Shown here: piece by piece, positions 10,134 to 24,200 of the stretch | Layout: each line of letters starts with the position of its first letter | How positions within the stretch are numbered: the stretch's first letter is position 1 | Origin: Balanoglossus misakiensis | Lineage: Eukaryota; Hemichordata | Length of the DNA: 64,000 bases | Reading direction: 5' to 3' | NCBI GenBank assembly: GCA_040954595.2 | Contig: CM082583.2 | Span: 5,766,001-5,830,000 of the forward strand | Made by a program: the position numbers and the translations under genes | The notes under the pieces: model-generated | Database searches by the model: none | What the model saw: only the letters and a program-made list of their open reading frames with translations | Told to the model about the DNA's origin: nothing

Positions 10134-11620
10134 ATTCCCAACTCGTGGCGCCGTGCCGTGGCGGTGCAATTGGCGAAAATGCGGTTCTTGAAAAAAAAAT
10201 AATGCGCGTGTATCTTCTTAAGAAGGATGAAAACTGGGCATTCGCGGTCTGCAGTTTGGTGATGGAGTTGAAAATAAAACTCGCAGCAAAGCGTGCAAGG
10301 AGCTCATTCCAGATGCTCTCACAGTACACACGCCGTCTAAACTTAGAACAATCTCGTCCAGGCTCGACTCTACAGGGACAAGAAGGTTTATTGAATGAAT
10401 GTGTGCAGTCTTTGCTCAAGGGAGGAGATTTACGTTTTGCTAGGCGACGATTAATGCTTTGAATCGACATGAAATTGAACCAGGACCGATCTGCTGCTAA
10501 ATAGATTGTCCCGTGTCCAACTATTCATTATCTCCAACCCCCTAGCACGTTGGATTTACAGTCTGGTCTGCGTAATTCACAATTAGTAGGCAAGTTATCG
10601 TGTAAGCTGGCAAAGCCACGCCGCGCTCCTGCCACCATAGTGTCAGGGCACCTTAAGATAACTTTTTGTAATTTACTACCCAGGGCTGTCACGCTTAGCC
10701 TGCCCCCGTGAACAGTACGTGTTCAGGGAAGGATTTGTCGGGATTTCGTTCCATTATGCACGCATGAGCGAGCAAAGCCCATCTCACAAATATTACAAGC
10801 GATTATATTGCGATAAACCTTAATTTCTAGTTCTCGCCTAGCGATCACTTCCCCCCTAGCATTAAAAGCATATTGTCCACCACTGGTATATTTTGAACAC
10901 GGGGATAATAATGTAACTTGCCACGTGACGCCCGGACGTTGTATCCATTTTCGAGTTCCTGTTGGTGCTTTTAAAATTCAAGTCTTAACTCGCTTTAAAT
11001 TTGAAAAAAAAACAAAGTTGGTTAGCCTTTGACCAAAAAACACACTCTTTTATTTGTGAAAACACGCAGCAGTTCTGATCAGTAGTTCCTCGTCGCACAG
11101 AAAATACTATTTGTTTCAATCGTCTCAGAAAAAAATGTTAACATACATTTGTTTGCTTCTTGTGCTCCAATTTCTCCACTCCAATTATGTCGCTCCTTAT
11201 ATGCTTGAGTGACTATATCTATGAGCCATTTTCTGGGGTCAGCGTAGTGAAGTTCGTCTCGATATCTTTATCCAAGCGTACATTTGACAATTTCACACAG
11301 TAATTGAGTTGAATGTTTAGCCTATAAATGCTAGTTCAGCCGAGGCTGTGCTACGTGTAAATGTCTACAGATATCCGTGTATTCACAGTCGAATGTTCTT
11401 CCAGGCTGCGTTCTATGAAATGTTTATAATCATGTAATACTATTCTGAAGAAGACGGTTTCGTTTTTTTGTAATCTGTGTCAAAACGCAATTCGTACCTT
11501 CTACAGTAAGAGTCATAGTGTATAACGTTTGTATATTATACATCTTATGTGTATATGGCGTAGATCCATTTCGCGAAATAAAAAAAATGTTTTAATAAAT
11601 GAAAACAAATGCTTCATACT
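10134..11620 (+). other. Probable 3' UTR of the GPCR gene
   Basis: There is no supported gene between the receptor stop and two AATAAA hexamers at 11577 and 11594. The second is followed about 25 nt later by a GT/T-rich stretch (11621-11630), a plausible cleavage and polyadenylation context. A proximal AATAAA at 10273 could give a much shorter UTR. Open frames within this stretch match no family. The extent is inferred from signals only. Confidence 0.4.
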
Positions 11621-11630
11621 GTGTTTATTG
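11577..11630 (+). terminator. Candidate distal polyadenylation site
   Basis: Two AATAAA signals (11577-11582 and 11594-11599) precede a GTGTTTATTG downstream element starting at 11621. This arrangement is typical of metazoan poly(A) sites. Assignment to the receptor gene rests on strand and the absence of another candidate gene. Confidence 0.4.
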
Positions 11631-11639
11631 CATTCAAAT

Positions 11640-14329
11640 AAGGCAAAAAAATCTGGTCCAAGTCATCTGCTGAAATCGGCTCGTTAAACTGTCAAACGCT
11701 ATGAAATTCCAACGTGACGTACATGAAGTATAATTAAAGGTACGTCTAGCCAATGAACCCTTTGGTACTTCGGGAGACAAAATGTTAGAGATGTTGTCGA
11801 AGCCGACGCTATATCGCCTTAATTTCCGTGCCACGCATTTCAATACAGACGGCAGCCTCTGTTTCTCTGACAACCGTTCTATGTCAGGATGTGTGCGGTG
11901 TCGTAAAAAAGGAAACACCTTTTGCGTAGTAAATGAATATTAGGGCCCTCTTTGTCGAAGAGGCTTCGCCGAAATTGTCATCTCTGCCGAGATTGCGCCG
12001 ACGAGATTAATTGACTAAGATCCAGACAGTTGCAGCGCGCAGAATCGTGCGCGTTCTATCACCACTTGGTGACGCGGGACTCATTGTGTTTCCATCACAC
12101 CCGAGCGCGCGCAGTTCTCGGTGAAATTTCCCGCGTTTGGTGTCTCAGTAGCAGGGGCATGTCGGTATGGCTTTTTTATGACTCTCAGAAAGAGTTAATG
12201 ACTTGGTTGAAACGGCCCACGTCGTCTTCTTTTGACAAACACGGTTTCTCAGATCCTATACAAGGATTACTCTGCATTTCTATGATTTAAGACGTAGCAG
12301 AATAGCCGGGACGCTGGCGCTGAAAAGTCGGTGCCATAAAAGAAGATTTATGGGGCAGTTTTCTCGTTTCAATATAATTTTTATAATCATGCCGATGTGA
12401 ATCATGTCTATTATGGCGGCAAACCGTTTATAGTTACTGTTAGACCTTACAAGGTCAATCAATACGGGCGAAACTCTTTTGAATTTGATGGGTTCTGCCA
12501 CAGAGATGATAAACTGCAGCCATTGTTGACTTACAAACAAGTATGGCCGCACTATATTTGTAGACAGCAGGGGACGTGATTTGCTCACGACAGAACGCTG
12601 TGCACGTCAATAGACAAATTGACACCTTGTTTACCATAGCAATAGCTTGTCGGCTGACCGCTTAATATAGACAATTTGGGTCTAGGGGGACTCCAGGGAA
12701 AATGGGTTCGATGATTAATTGGCTTGACAGGTGTGCTGTATTGTTTTGACCAGTAATTTACAATATTTTTTATGATGATGGTTGCCACCCGCAGTCGTGA
12801 GGTAATTAGTCGCCTGACAATTGCTCGTTAAAGAAATACCCAAAACAGAATTGTCTGACATGAAAATGATGTTTTTTGCTTTTGAAATATTACTATGGCA
12901 ACGCTGTTTATTTGACCCCCCTGTATGCCATGAAGTTCACTGTCCACCTGACCTCTGAATTCACGAACCCGAATGCAAGCTATCTATAACTGTCTCCAAA
13001 TGTGTGAAAACTACGCACATGGTAAATTCGCGAGATCAGAAACGTACTTTGCGTTTCAAGAGGACAGATGCTTAAAAAAATGGGTTCACGTGACCTTTGT
13101 CTCTAAAGTTCAATGCGACTGCGTCACAATAGTCTTCAAACAATGCACGCTGCAAACAATCCTCCAGAGAAAAATCTATTGATTGAATTACATGCACATG
13201 TACGTGACCTCGGTGTGAAATTCTTGGCTTTTACGCGGGAGAAAATGCATTCATGGCTGTGGAAATTGCATTGGTTGGTGACGGCGAAAGAGACAATCAC
13301 TCCAGATGTCAAGAAGACAAATCACTCCCGTGACGTCATACACGCGGCTGCCAACAAGCTGGAGCTGATTGGTCTAGACGGTGGCAAGGAATGCCATTAT
13401 TTGGCATGCTGGTGTGTACACACGCAATTCCTCGGAGAGTCAAGGGTTCACCCATTGAAGGGATCCTTCAGCGAACTGAAGACGACAGCACAGGGCGTAG
13501 TCATTGCATTGTGAGGTGCGGGAATGAATATGTCGACCTCGCGTCCACTGCTGACGCAAAAGGGATAGTCGCCTTTCGTCTCGTGCACAGCCTTTTCAAT
13601 AGCGAAATCTCACGTGATGAATTCACAGAGTAGAAGTAAACAAACTCATCAACTCCTGATAATAATCCAAAATTACCCAAGTAAACTATGGGAACAGAAT
13701 CAAACCAAACCAGCAACTGGTTCTGAGGTAAAAGTTTTTTTTTTCTAAAATCATTCAAATTAAGTCTCATTTAAATGATTGATCCAACTGGTAGTCCTGG
13801 AAATATTCACCCCAGATAGCCACCGTACCAGGTTTAAGAAACTTTTAAGGGTTGAACCATCTGACTACTGGTGGGGGGGGGCTATTCGACGAGCCAGGAT
13901 TTTCGCAGATCGATGGTTATGGATGAAGAGTATGAAGTAACTGGTCACAGGTGACCAGAAACACCAGCAGCATCTACCGTCACCATCAACATGATTTCGC
14001 CAACATCACAGGGGCAAACTGGCCATTATATTTAACAAGAAGAGTCTCTTTTCCACGACCCGAGATTGTGATTGGACGTTTTGACAATTTAGAGTATCAT
14101 CCGGGAATTTTTTTTGCCGATTTATTTTGGACAAGTCGTGCACGGATTACGTGTCTCATGTGGCCCACAGCTCACGGAGCTTGGACTACCGAGAACAGTG
14201 TTAAGAGGGCGCTGTTACCAAAGCAAGAACACTATCTGTTGTATCAGAGATGCCTGTCTTGAGTCTTGCATTCGCGTGGACGTTTATCGCGTTGACTTCT
14301 CAGACACACAGCAATAATGATTCTCAAAT
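11640..14329. other. Non-coding, nothing recognised
   Basis: AT-rich sequence with a G9 run at 13873-13881 and one perfect CRE-type TGACGTCA at 13331. The 133-codon open frame at 13113-13514 has an ATG but no domain signature and no usable codon bias, so it is left unannotated. Confidence 0.5.
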
Positions 14330-14770
14330 GGACATGAAATATTAATTATGCAGCTTGTTGTATGCGGCCTTGCATGACCCCACTCAATCACCCTACAGGC
14401 TTTTATGATGAAATAGTCCCCCTTATTTAAAGGGGAAGTCCCTCAAGCCATTTTAAACATCCCTCATTTTATCGCGCTAGCTTCAAGACATGAATGCAAA
14501 TCAACGTGTTACCAAGTTAAACGATTTATGTTTCCGGTATAGAACTTTACATGGATTTTTTTCTTCATGTGACTTACATGCTAATGTGCTAAACCACCTT
14601 ACAAGATCAATTTGAAAAGCCTTGACCCCTTGATGATTGCCGCCGCCTATGTATCCATTATGATTTATGAATGCAAAGCTCCCGCCATTTTATCAACATG
14701 CGCATCAATTATGCATTAGAATAATGTCTCCCTCGGGTTATTTGTGAATATTTCCTGCGACACAAGGTTT
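14330..14770. promoter_or_regulatory. Homeodomain/POU-motif-rich block, possible conserved non-coding element
   Basis: A dense cluster of developmental-type motifs: an octamer ATGCAAAT at 14494-14501, several TTTATGA and ATTATGCA homeodomain/POU-like sites, and CCGCCATTTT YY1-like sequence near 14690. The stretch lacks coding potential and simple repeats. The motifs are visible; enhancer function is an inference, and AT-rich DNA generates such sites by chance. Confidence 0.25.
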
Positions 14771-17700
14771 ATGCAACTTTTTTAAACATGCAAACTCCCA
14801 TTTTCTATTTGGGAGGACAATACTGGTTTGCGACAGCTGCCCGCGTCATGCAGTGCTGACCGTCATTTCTGTACATTAAAGTTTCAGATATTCGGAAAAA
14901 GAATCGGAGTTGTAGAAAATATCCACAAGGCCTGTCACGTTGTTACCAAACGCCAACGATGTACAACATATAGGCAGAAAATTTAAATAAATAAAACAAT
15001 AATCACAAAAATCAACATTTGTTTCAAATCACTCTATCCAAACCCTCACCGGAAATATCAGATGGTACATCCCTAAAGAGTAGTTTTCGGGGATATTTAT
15101 TGTTTACAAAATTCAGCATACGCAGAACAAGACAGGCGGCTAATATGCCAGCGCTCTTGGTCCGATATAGAACGATTGCGTCGGTTTCGTGATGGCAAAT
15201 TCCAATTAAGGCGCACCAAAAAACACGGGCGTCGTTGCCAGGCACATCAGCCCACCCAATCAGTGAATTCTGGAGACTGCGCAACAGGAACATTTCACGC
15301 ATGCGTGCTGCACACCTGTCTTAATTAGACGGAGTAACAACTGGTATCACCATCAAGTGCAGAAACACAACCTGTCGTCCATAGCTTACTGTCTTTGAAA
15401 GCGGCGTTGCTTCGAACGGGTTTCATCAAATAGGGTGACAGTGCACGTATATCGCCCACTCGTTGATAAATTTAGACTCGATATTTTTCATCGCTTCTCA
15501 AAACCTGCCTTCATCCCTGTGCCCTGGAGGGGAACTGAGAAATATTGTAAACCGGTAATTCTAAGAGAGCGCGGCATTCCGGTCTAGGGCTTATCTCGTC
15601 TCAGTTTTAAAGAAAGGATTTTTTTTCTCTTCTGATCGGGTTGTGTGTGATGAAACGGCGTGTTCACTGAGGTTTTATCTTATTTGAACAAATGATTTCC
15701 ACGCAGCGCCAGCTGTACGCCTCTTTACAAAAGCGACAGCGCTATTGATTCCACTCGGCAGGAAATTCATTCGGCAAGAAAACAATACGCCGAGGCCATT
15801 TTATGTCATAATCAAATAATAATGTGATAAACCTTCGCGAAAAAAAATAAAGAATTTCAAATGAAATCCGTTGACGCAACTAAATAGCATCGATAATGTC
15901 GGAAAATGATTTCAGAATTTGATGGTATCGGGTGTTGGACGTAAAAGACAGCAACGTGCCGCGGAATGGTAATGCGATGCACTTGTGGCGGTACCAGTGG
16001 CCCAGCCTGCGCGATTGGTTTGTATACTGAGGAAATCCTTCCGTCACCCTCCAACGCCGCAGACGTGTGATGTGTGCACACTTCGCAAAGGTTTCCGCGC
16101 AGAAAAAAAAATGTCAAACACATGACGCGAGTCCACATTGTGCGAAAATCAACAGTTCCTCCGCCTTTTCCCTCAGAGTCTCATCGCCAACGCGCCTTTT
16201 TTTCGCACATCCGGATGAACGACATTTGGGACACTATAGGCTCCCCCCCAGGAAAGTTCAAGCTGTACACGAGCGCAAAGCATACACCGACTGTATGCAT
16301 TGGGCAAATCTAATAAAGCGACGCGTCGATAGAAACAGTGGACGCGAAGTAGGACTTGATAGGTATTGGGAAATGAGAACAAGAACCAATCCCACATCGA
16401 CAATGAGCAATAATAGGGTCACAGAGGCAACCAGTAACCCTGTTACATTCGTAATGTTGTAATAAAAACGTATGATCGAATGTCCTTGCACAGATGGTCG
16501 TTTTTTTCGACATCGCATCTGAGTCTCATTTTAACCGAGGAAAACAAAACTGAAAACCCGGAGACCCTTTCATTGATTATTGTGACGCTTTCTCCTGTAC
16601 CAGTTTCGTTGTAAAATCTTTTCTGAGGAAAACGAAATTTTGTATCGTGTTTTCTGTTTAAAAAATCGAATCGTATAACGTCGGTACATACACGCGGTGC
16701 AAAAATAAACCTTGCCAATGTCGTTCACTCACGCAAACATTTTTGCGTCATTCTTTTTCGCGGAAAAAAACACACAAATACACGAACAAGCATCGTTCAT
16801 GAATTTGGCGGAGGCCGTGTGATTGACAGGCCAAGGATCTCCAAGAGCGGCAAACTAATTGATCAGACGTAACCCCTGTTACTTGCCAGAGTGTTCATTT
16901 TAGTTAGCATATGGACAAAAAAAACGTCGTTAATTTCCATTCGTGGGCATCAACGTCCATTACACGAGCACTCTCTCAGACATTTCTCGGGGAGAAGCAG
17001 CGATGAAGAAAGATGTATACTGGCAATTAAGCCCTGAATTGGAAGGATCTCTGGCGAGCTGCCGGTCAAGTGCCGGCAAAGCAATTGGACTATCAGCCGC
17101 GAGAGGAGCCCGCGTGTACGTGTATTCACCGTCTTAGTAATTATCGTGACTCGGGTGACCTTTTCCAGCGCGAGCACTACATGTGTCTGATTCCCTTCCC
17201 TTGTACGGAATCCGCGCTGTCAGGAGTAAACAATAAGCACCTCAGAAATGAAGTAATTTTCCACCAATCTCACGGGAGACGCCAACAAATCGGTTTAAAA
17301 AACGCGAAAACGAGGGACGCCGGGCCGCTCGAGAGAACGCGTCTGATTCATGTGACTGACAAAGGCGTTCGAAGCAGAAAGAAGTGGGCAGTTCAAAGGC
17401 CACGTTTTCCGGCCCAGCGATACGCAGTGAAGTAAGCCTTGCCTTGGAAAGAGATTTCTATCGACGGCGACAAGACAAAAGAATGACATCATTTTCAATC
17501 GACTAATCACATGTGCTGAAACGCACAACGAGTCGTTTTGGGACCTCCCGGGTTATTGACATACACATACATAAAGTCCTCGGGATGGTGAAAAAAGTGT
17601 ATATGGGTGAGTGCGTTGCACAACTATTATATTTACAGTGACAAGAGGAGAGAAAACAGGAAGATTAAACGTAAATGTCAGTTTAAGAGTTTGTCAATGT

Positions 17701-18153
17701 CGCAGTTTAAATGAGCGTGAACTTCGCATGCGCCCTGACTTGTTTCCTCTTGAATTGGACATCGCAGATTAGGGTAGACTGTTAAGAGAGCAAGCGCATA
17801 ACGCGATCATACTATGCTCGTGACGTATATTCCTCATTGCTGTTGCTGTAGCGAGGGGACTTCTACTTAGCACACCTATTTATTGTGCTGCCTAAGCTCG
17901 ATCGTTTACACGGTACCTGCGTACCGGCAGTACGTCTGCGATACTTTATAGCTGGCTATATATTTTTCTCGCTTCAGAAACGCAATGTGAGTTGTTGATT
18001 AACAGCTTGCCTCGAAGCTGAATTGGTAGCTATATTAATTTTCTGTAATTGCTTACATAAAAGCAGAGAGCATTTTAAATCCATAAAACTATATTTCACC
18101 GCTGACAGATTTTCTGGGCTGTATGGTGCCCCACACTTATTTAAATTAGTATC
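14771..18153. other. Non-coding, nothing recognised
   Basis: AT-rich sequence with short unrelated open frames on both strands. No repeat, RNA gene or promoter could be supported. Confidence 0.5.
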
Positions 18154-18225
18154 CTGTGTGTGCGTGAACGCACGCGCCCGCTCGTGTGCGCGCGTGAGAG
18201 CGTGTGCGTGCGCGCGCGCGTGTGG
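18154..18225. repeat. Alternating purine-pyrimidine GT/GC tract (Z-DNA-prone)
   Basis: About 70 bp of GTGTGCGTG, CACGCGC and GCGCGCGCGTGTG alternation, including a pure CG run near 18210-18220. Alternating CG/TG sequence is the classic Z-DNA-forming class. It is interrupted by short non-alternating segments. The Ala/Arg/Cys-rich open frames across it are artefacts. Confidence 0.8.
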
Positions 18226-21200
18226 TTGATGATGCGCAAACTGTGCATCACTTCCAATGAATCCCACCGCTTGCAATTCAGCGTCGCCCCCTTTTTTACA
18301 TACCGCTATAGACAAACTATCGCTGATAAGACTCGCGGAGGGTTCCTCATTTCATAATTTTTTCGGCGTCAGTTCTTTTTACGAGTGAGTGGTCTACGCG
18401 ATTATTTCTTCTTTATCACTATAATGGAAGACGCTCAGCTGGAAGGTCTTCGCATTTAGGCTAATTTAACCCCTTTTCCAGTCAATATAGTCAACTTCAT
18501 CGGCTTTGATGCAAACCGCTTTACAGTGACACCAGTGGCCAATGTCACGATATTGAAGTATTTTTTTCTTTATTTCATCATGGGTTCTTTTGAACCCCCA
18601 AAATAAAACGAATGTAACCATGGAAACGCGAACCGAAGTCGTGCACGTCAATCAAGTTATCGCGGTTTGGGTACCAGGCTCATTCGTGACATTGTACGTA
18701 AAAGATGAACATGCGCATGTGCCAAACCAGAGACTCTGGTCACATGTTTAATTCTTCGATATTTTGATCATGTACAAAGAGATGCTGCTAATAGATTGCT
18801 TTTAACACAAAGGGATTTTGATATTGAGTGCAAAAAGGGAAGTGCTTTTCGAAACTCAAATCTTACCAGTTTTTCAATATTGTGGTTCTCTGTGTTTGAG
18901 TTATGTCATAATTTATTTCCGATTGTTGATACAAAAGAATGATGTCATACGAAATAATTGCTTTGGTTCATTTCCACTTTATCATCCTTCCTTTCATTCC
19001 TTCTTGTCTTTGTTTGCATTTGCGATGACGTCACGGAAATTAGTCTTTTCTTTTATACACGCTTTTCACATATAAAGAGGCAAGCTGTTGGTTACTGTAA
19101 ATGACTATGCTCCAACATGATTTTCATTTGGTGTTTTCACTGTGTATGGAATGTAGCTGGCGGATAGCTTTGGTTGAAATTCGCAAACTGAAGCAAGTGG
19201 TATGCTGATTTCTCTGTCTGTCTGTCTGTCTGTCTGGGGATGAACATTTTCCAGGGCTATGCCATCTAGACACTGCACATACTTAAGTAATCAAGACAAA
19301 CTGATGCCGTTCTACCCACACGACACTCTGATTGTGGAAGAGTTCAGCTTTGATTACATATCCGTTTTCTCGATACTTGTGACCAGACTTCACGCGGCCC
19401 AACATACTCGAGGCATAGAACGTTGGCATTTGAAAATACATGTAACACAATCGAGTGTAGGCCTTGCTAATAATGTAAAACATACGCATGCGCGAGGAGA
19501 CCTACAGGCGATCAAATGTACCCCCACTTTGGAAAGATAGTATAGTGAATTGACGAGAGTTAGGTTCGAAACCTAATTTTAATCAAAATAAAATGTGTAA
19601 TTTTACTGGTATTCTTTCGAGTGTATTTACAAAGCTGGCCACTTTTAAAATTAGGTAAAAATAGCTACAGGAAGCAGTTATCTGAGTAGTTGGAACCTCT
19701 TGTGTCGATTTATATATATTATGACCGATCGAAATTCTCATTTTAACAAACTCACTCTGGTAAGATGTGGAACAAACGGGATTGCTAATGACATTGGGTA
19801 AAATACATTGACTAAAATCTGGTCGTTTACGACAAAAAGTCTTAAGAGCGATTGCACATGTGAAAAAAATAGTTGTATACGTTTCCCACTAATGACTCTG
19901 AATGATTAAATGTGATTTAAAAATAACAGTATTAAAATGCTTTGCCTTTACTGTGCAGCTACAATACTAATTTAAATGCTGGTTGATTTTCTTCTCGCCA
20001 GTAAGTGCTATTTTCCCTATATATAATTATTTAATGTAATTTATACGGTGTTTGTCGAAATGACGTTTCGCGTGTACGTGTACACGTAATTACCTTTTTT
20101 TCGCCTGACTATGTGTGACAACTTCGCGACCTTGATATTGATAACAGATAATCGCTTCCACCAATTTCTATTTAATCTCATAAAGCATTCAAAATGACAT
20201 TTGGATTGAACAATCTCTGAGGGACCTTGGATTGACTTATGTTTATCTGACCCCAAAAGCGGAATAGTGACACCTACATGTACGAGGGGAAATTCATTAA
20301 GAATACTGTAGTTATGAACCCGGTAACACAAGCCTTTCGCGGTCTTTTGGTATACGATCACAGCAAGTCCTGTACAATTGTAAACCAGGAAATGTGATTT
20401 TTTTTGCAGATGAACGAAAAATGGGGCAAATATAACGGGTGGCTATTTTTAACGGCATATACAAAACAACTACTTGTTTTTCATAAACACATGTCTGGCT
20501 TCGCATCCTGGGAATGACGTCACTGCGGATGTAAAATCCCTTTATTTTCGAAAATAATCTGACTCAAACTGGTCAACATATGCAAATCGTGTTATTGCCA
20601 TTCAATTATAAGTTTATCGTACATACATGTAATTAATAGGCTTATTCAGCCACCATAAACTCTATTGAAACTTACAAATGTATCGAAATGCAAAACGTCT
20701 GGAAATATTATTAAACTCTGAAATTTGTGTTAGCCCTTGAGTGCTTCAACACGTTCTATGAAGTGGGCAGGTGTCAATAGAAGAAATTTAGTTTTATTTA
20801 ACGATATGATACTGTTAAGTATGCTTGATTTTGGAAAATTCATTGATCTGGTTTTACGATCACAATTCTCTAGTGAACATATAGCGAACTTCTGCATTTA
20901 AGAAAAGTGGAATAACCTTTAAGTTACTTGGTAAATGCGATTTTCAATGCAACACTAATGTGTGTCCATGCTATTCGACTGCTGTTTTATTTATTTTAAG
21001 ACTGCGCTGCAGATAGTATACAGCTACTGTTCGTGTTCCACTGATAATGGGCATAAACATTTCATACTGAGAATCTCTACTCCATCTTAAATAATGGATT
21101 ATGTGTCCTCAATTCTTCACTATACTGGCACGATTTCCAGTTCCAATGCTGAATTCTAAAGTCCAAGTGTGTCTTTCCGGAATAGTTCTCCTTGGATTTG

Positions 21201-24200
21201 CCTCCTATATACGTCTTTTATGTTTATAAATGGATGTGTCAGAAATCGTGCATGGCTGTTGACAATTCCCTAATCCCCTGGTAGCGCCTATCCCACACAG
21301 AAACACTTGGAAGTTTAAAAGTGCGTGCGTCATCATGGCCTGTACAATCATCGATTCACGTGATAACAACTGATAACACCCGACCCAGTACTTGATTTAT
21401 CCCACCGCCGACTCTCATTTCCACAACCGTATCTGGACGATCTGTACAATTTATGTGAGTTTAGTAGACTCTGTCCAGATCAGCTAAATTCGCTCTGATG
21501 GTGTCAAATGGATGGAGTTCTAAGTGCTTAGGAATATCGGGGTCTTATCTCAATCAACACGTGCTTTCCGGGGCGACGATGAGATTCAGCCTAAGTTCCC
21601 TGAAAACAATGTAGAACACAAGGTCTTACCCCCCCCCCCCCCCCGCCAACGACATATACCGACATTGACGCCGTCCCATTCCAGGGTTCTAATTGAAACG
21701 CATGTTTATGATGTCATGACAGAAATATATCTCGCTAGAAACAGATTCGATTTCGCAAACCGGTGTTCCCTCTTTTCAATACACGCAGTTTCTATAAGAA
21801 CTCTTCTACTCAGACACGTCCCCATGGATCGAGCCACACTGAGCTGTAATGGCGAATTCTCGGTTGGCACATCCCAGCTGCATACACACACACCGTTCTC
21901 GTCAAATTTTACTTATTTGATCTGAAAAGAAATTGTACCGATACCTTAATGGTTTTCATAGGGGACCTCCGGTACATCTGTTGGTGCTAAATAAGGCTTT
22001 ACTGTAATGTGATATACTTTAGTCTATGTCGTCAACTCCAATAGAGAAAGCACTTCTGTTGCGCACACGGCAATCGTAAATGGCATCTACTTCGTGAGCG
22101 CTCAACATGAAGTAATATCCAAATGTTTATCCTGGATTATCGTACTCAAAAACAGGAATTGCCCTCCGATAGGTCAATCCCCACAAGAGTTGCATGATTT
22201 TTCAGCATTCAGAAGTAAAAGTTAGTCAGCGGCTTTCTTGAATAGCCCGGTTATGTAAACTTGAAAAGAACCGAGTACGGACGATATTTGTGTGAACAAA
22301 AAATTAAGAAAGAAGGAGAGGGAGGGAGAAGTCCCCATTCTGTGTGATCGTTCACTTGTTATGAATGGCACATCGTTAGCCAAAGCATTCTTGTGTTGCC
22401 ACGTGCTTTGATCAAATTTATGGAAATTACCGTGGAAATCGGCACCGGCAGATGGATGCGGAAGCGGGCAGCATCTTCCTTGGACGGATAATCAGAAATC
22501 AATGAGCCGTGGATTTGCCAGGTATACTGCAATCGAGTCATGAAACTGTGGGAAATGAGAAAAAATCAGCGAAAATAGAGGTAAGTGCTGGATCCATTTT
22601 GTCATTAGTGCCGCGAGGGCTTGGATTTGAACGTTGGGACTAGGCCAATTTGTGTTAGATGTAGTCAGTTAAGTGTGTTCACCATTCCCAATTAGGCCTT
22701 GCTGCCATAAGATATAATGATACACGTATGTTCGCGACTTCATCTTTGTGATGTCACGTGGCGTGGAAAAAAAACGCATCAAGCGATTTCATAATTTCGC
22801 ATATGTACTGGCTGCCAATTGTTGCGTACCTATAACCCAACAATTTATTCAGTTCGCATCTGTTGCTGCGCCACTGGCTGATAACCATGGCAACCCGTCT
22901 TACTCTACACGGGCGCGCGCGCGCGCCGAAGAGTTCACCAGAGCAACGGACTGTGTCAGCTGTATTTGTATTCGATGGATTTGCTGAAATGGTACACAGT
23001 GATGCGTTGTGCATTGAGGACTGTTGACTGAAAGCACTCGGTCGAATTCAATAAATGAGGTCTGCACGATTTATGGCGTATCTCGGGCAACATGGCGTCA
23101 CGTACATGAACAAGGTATGTCTGTCACTAAATAAGCTCTATTCAAATAGCCGTTTACCTCACAGGGGAATAAACTTAACATCTGAAGCGGTTACTATTTT
23201 CATTTTTACTGTGTGCAATCTGAATTAACATATTTGAATAATTTTGTGTGGCGTACTTAATGGCCGGGAAATACACTCACCGGACTTAATTTGTACTGTT
23301 AACGTCAGAGATTTAAAAGCATTTGTTTCGGCCTTATTTTTCCCGCTCTCGCGGAGGAAAAAGCTTGTAATACTGGACAAATCCCCGTACGTGTACAAAC
23401 AGACGTTAAATCGGATGCTTGGGTATAAGCGAACTGTTGTTGAGAATCGATGCACGTTCTCTGCAGAGTGGCGAGATAATGCCAATCAAAAATGAATGCC
23501 GGTCGAAAAAGCTGCCGATAATTCCACTATTGAAGTCTGAATCGGCCTCTTTCTAAGGAAAGCAAACAAAAGCACCAATTGGTTTAGATCTTTGCAGACA
23601 GAGGTTTCCCCCGTATACATCAATCATGGCTATTCTATTAGGGCTTCTGATAGTATTTTCCATGCTTTGGTATTTACTTCAAAATTAGCTGGATATCGCC
23701 ATCATTGATCAATGTTATCAACCTTTCCTCGTGTACATGTTGAAACTGTTATTATCGAAATTATTTGGCACGAAATGTTATAAAAATATACATTAATGAA
23801 TGTCATATACCCCTTCTAGCATATATGAACCAATAAGGTGAAACGACTGCACACGTATATTTTATCATCGTGCAAAAATACATCGAATGGTATTTTTTGC
23901 TCAGTGTGTAACAGGGATTGCTGAAGATTATCCATGTATTATTCGCATTTAGTCTTATTGTCGAGTAAACCATTGTCAGTGAAATTGAAACTTCATAAGA
24001 AAATCTGCATTTCATCAAAAGCTGAGTCCAGCATTTGCATGCAGTTGAATAACCTCATCGCTGGTTAAAATAACAAGATCTGTAGATTTAAGTATTCAAC
24101 AGAAGTTCGCCTGTGAAATATCACTTACATAAATCCCCACAACGTCTTGTTTGTCTACTTAATCAGACCTCAATACTTGCGTTCTTAGATTTCCTTAGAA

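Noticed and set aside
13113-13514. 133-codon open frame with ATG
   Set aside because: No recognisable family, overlapping another open frame; length expected by chance over tens of kilobases.
19490-19580. tRNA gene
   Set aside because: Only a B-box/T-arm-like hairpin is present; no A box, anticodon arm or acceptor stem could be paired.
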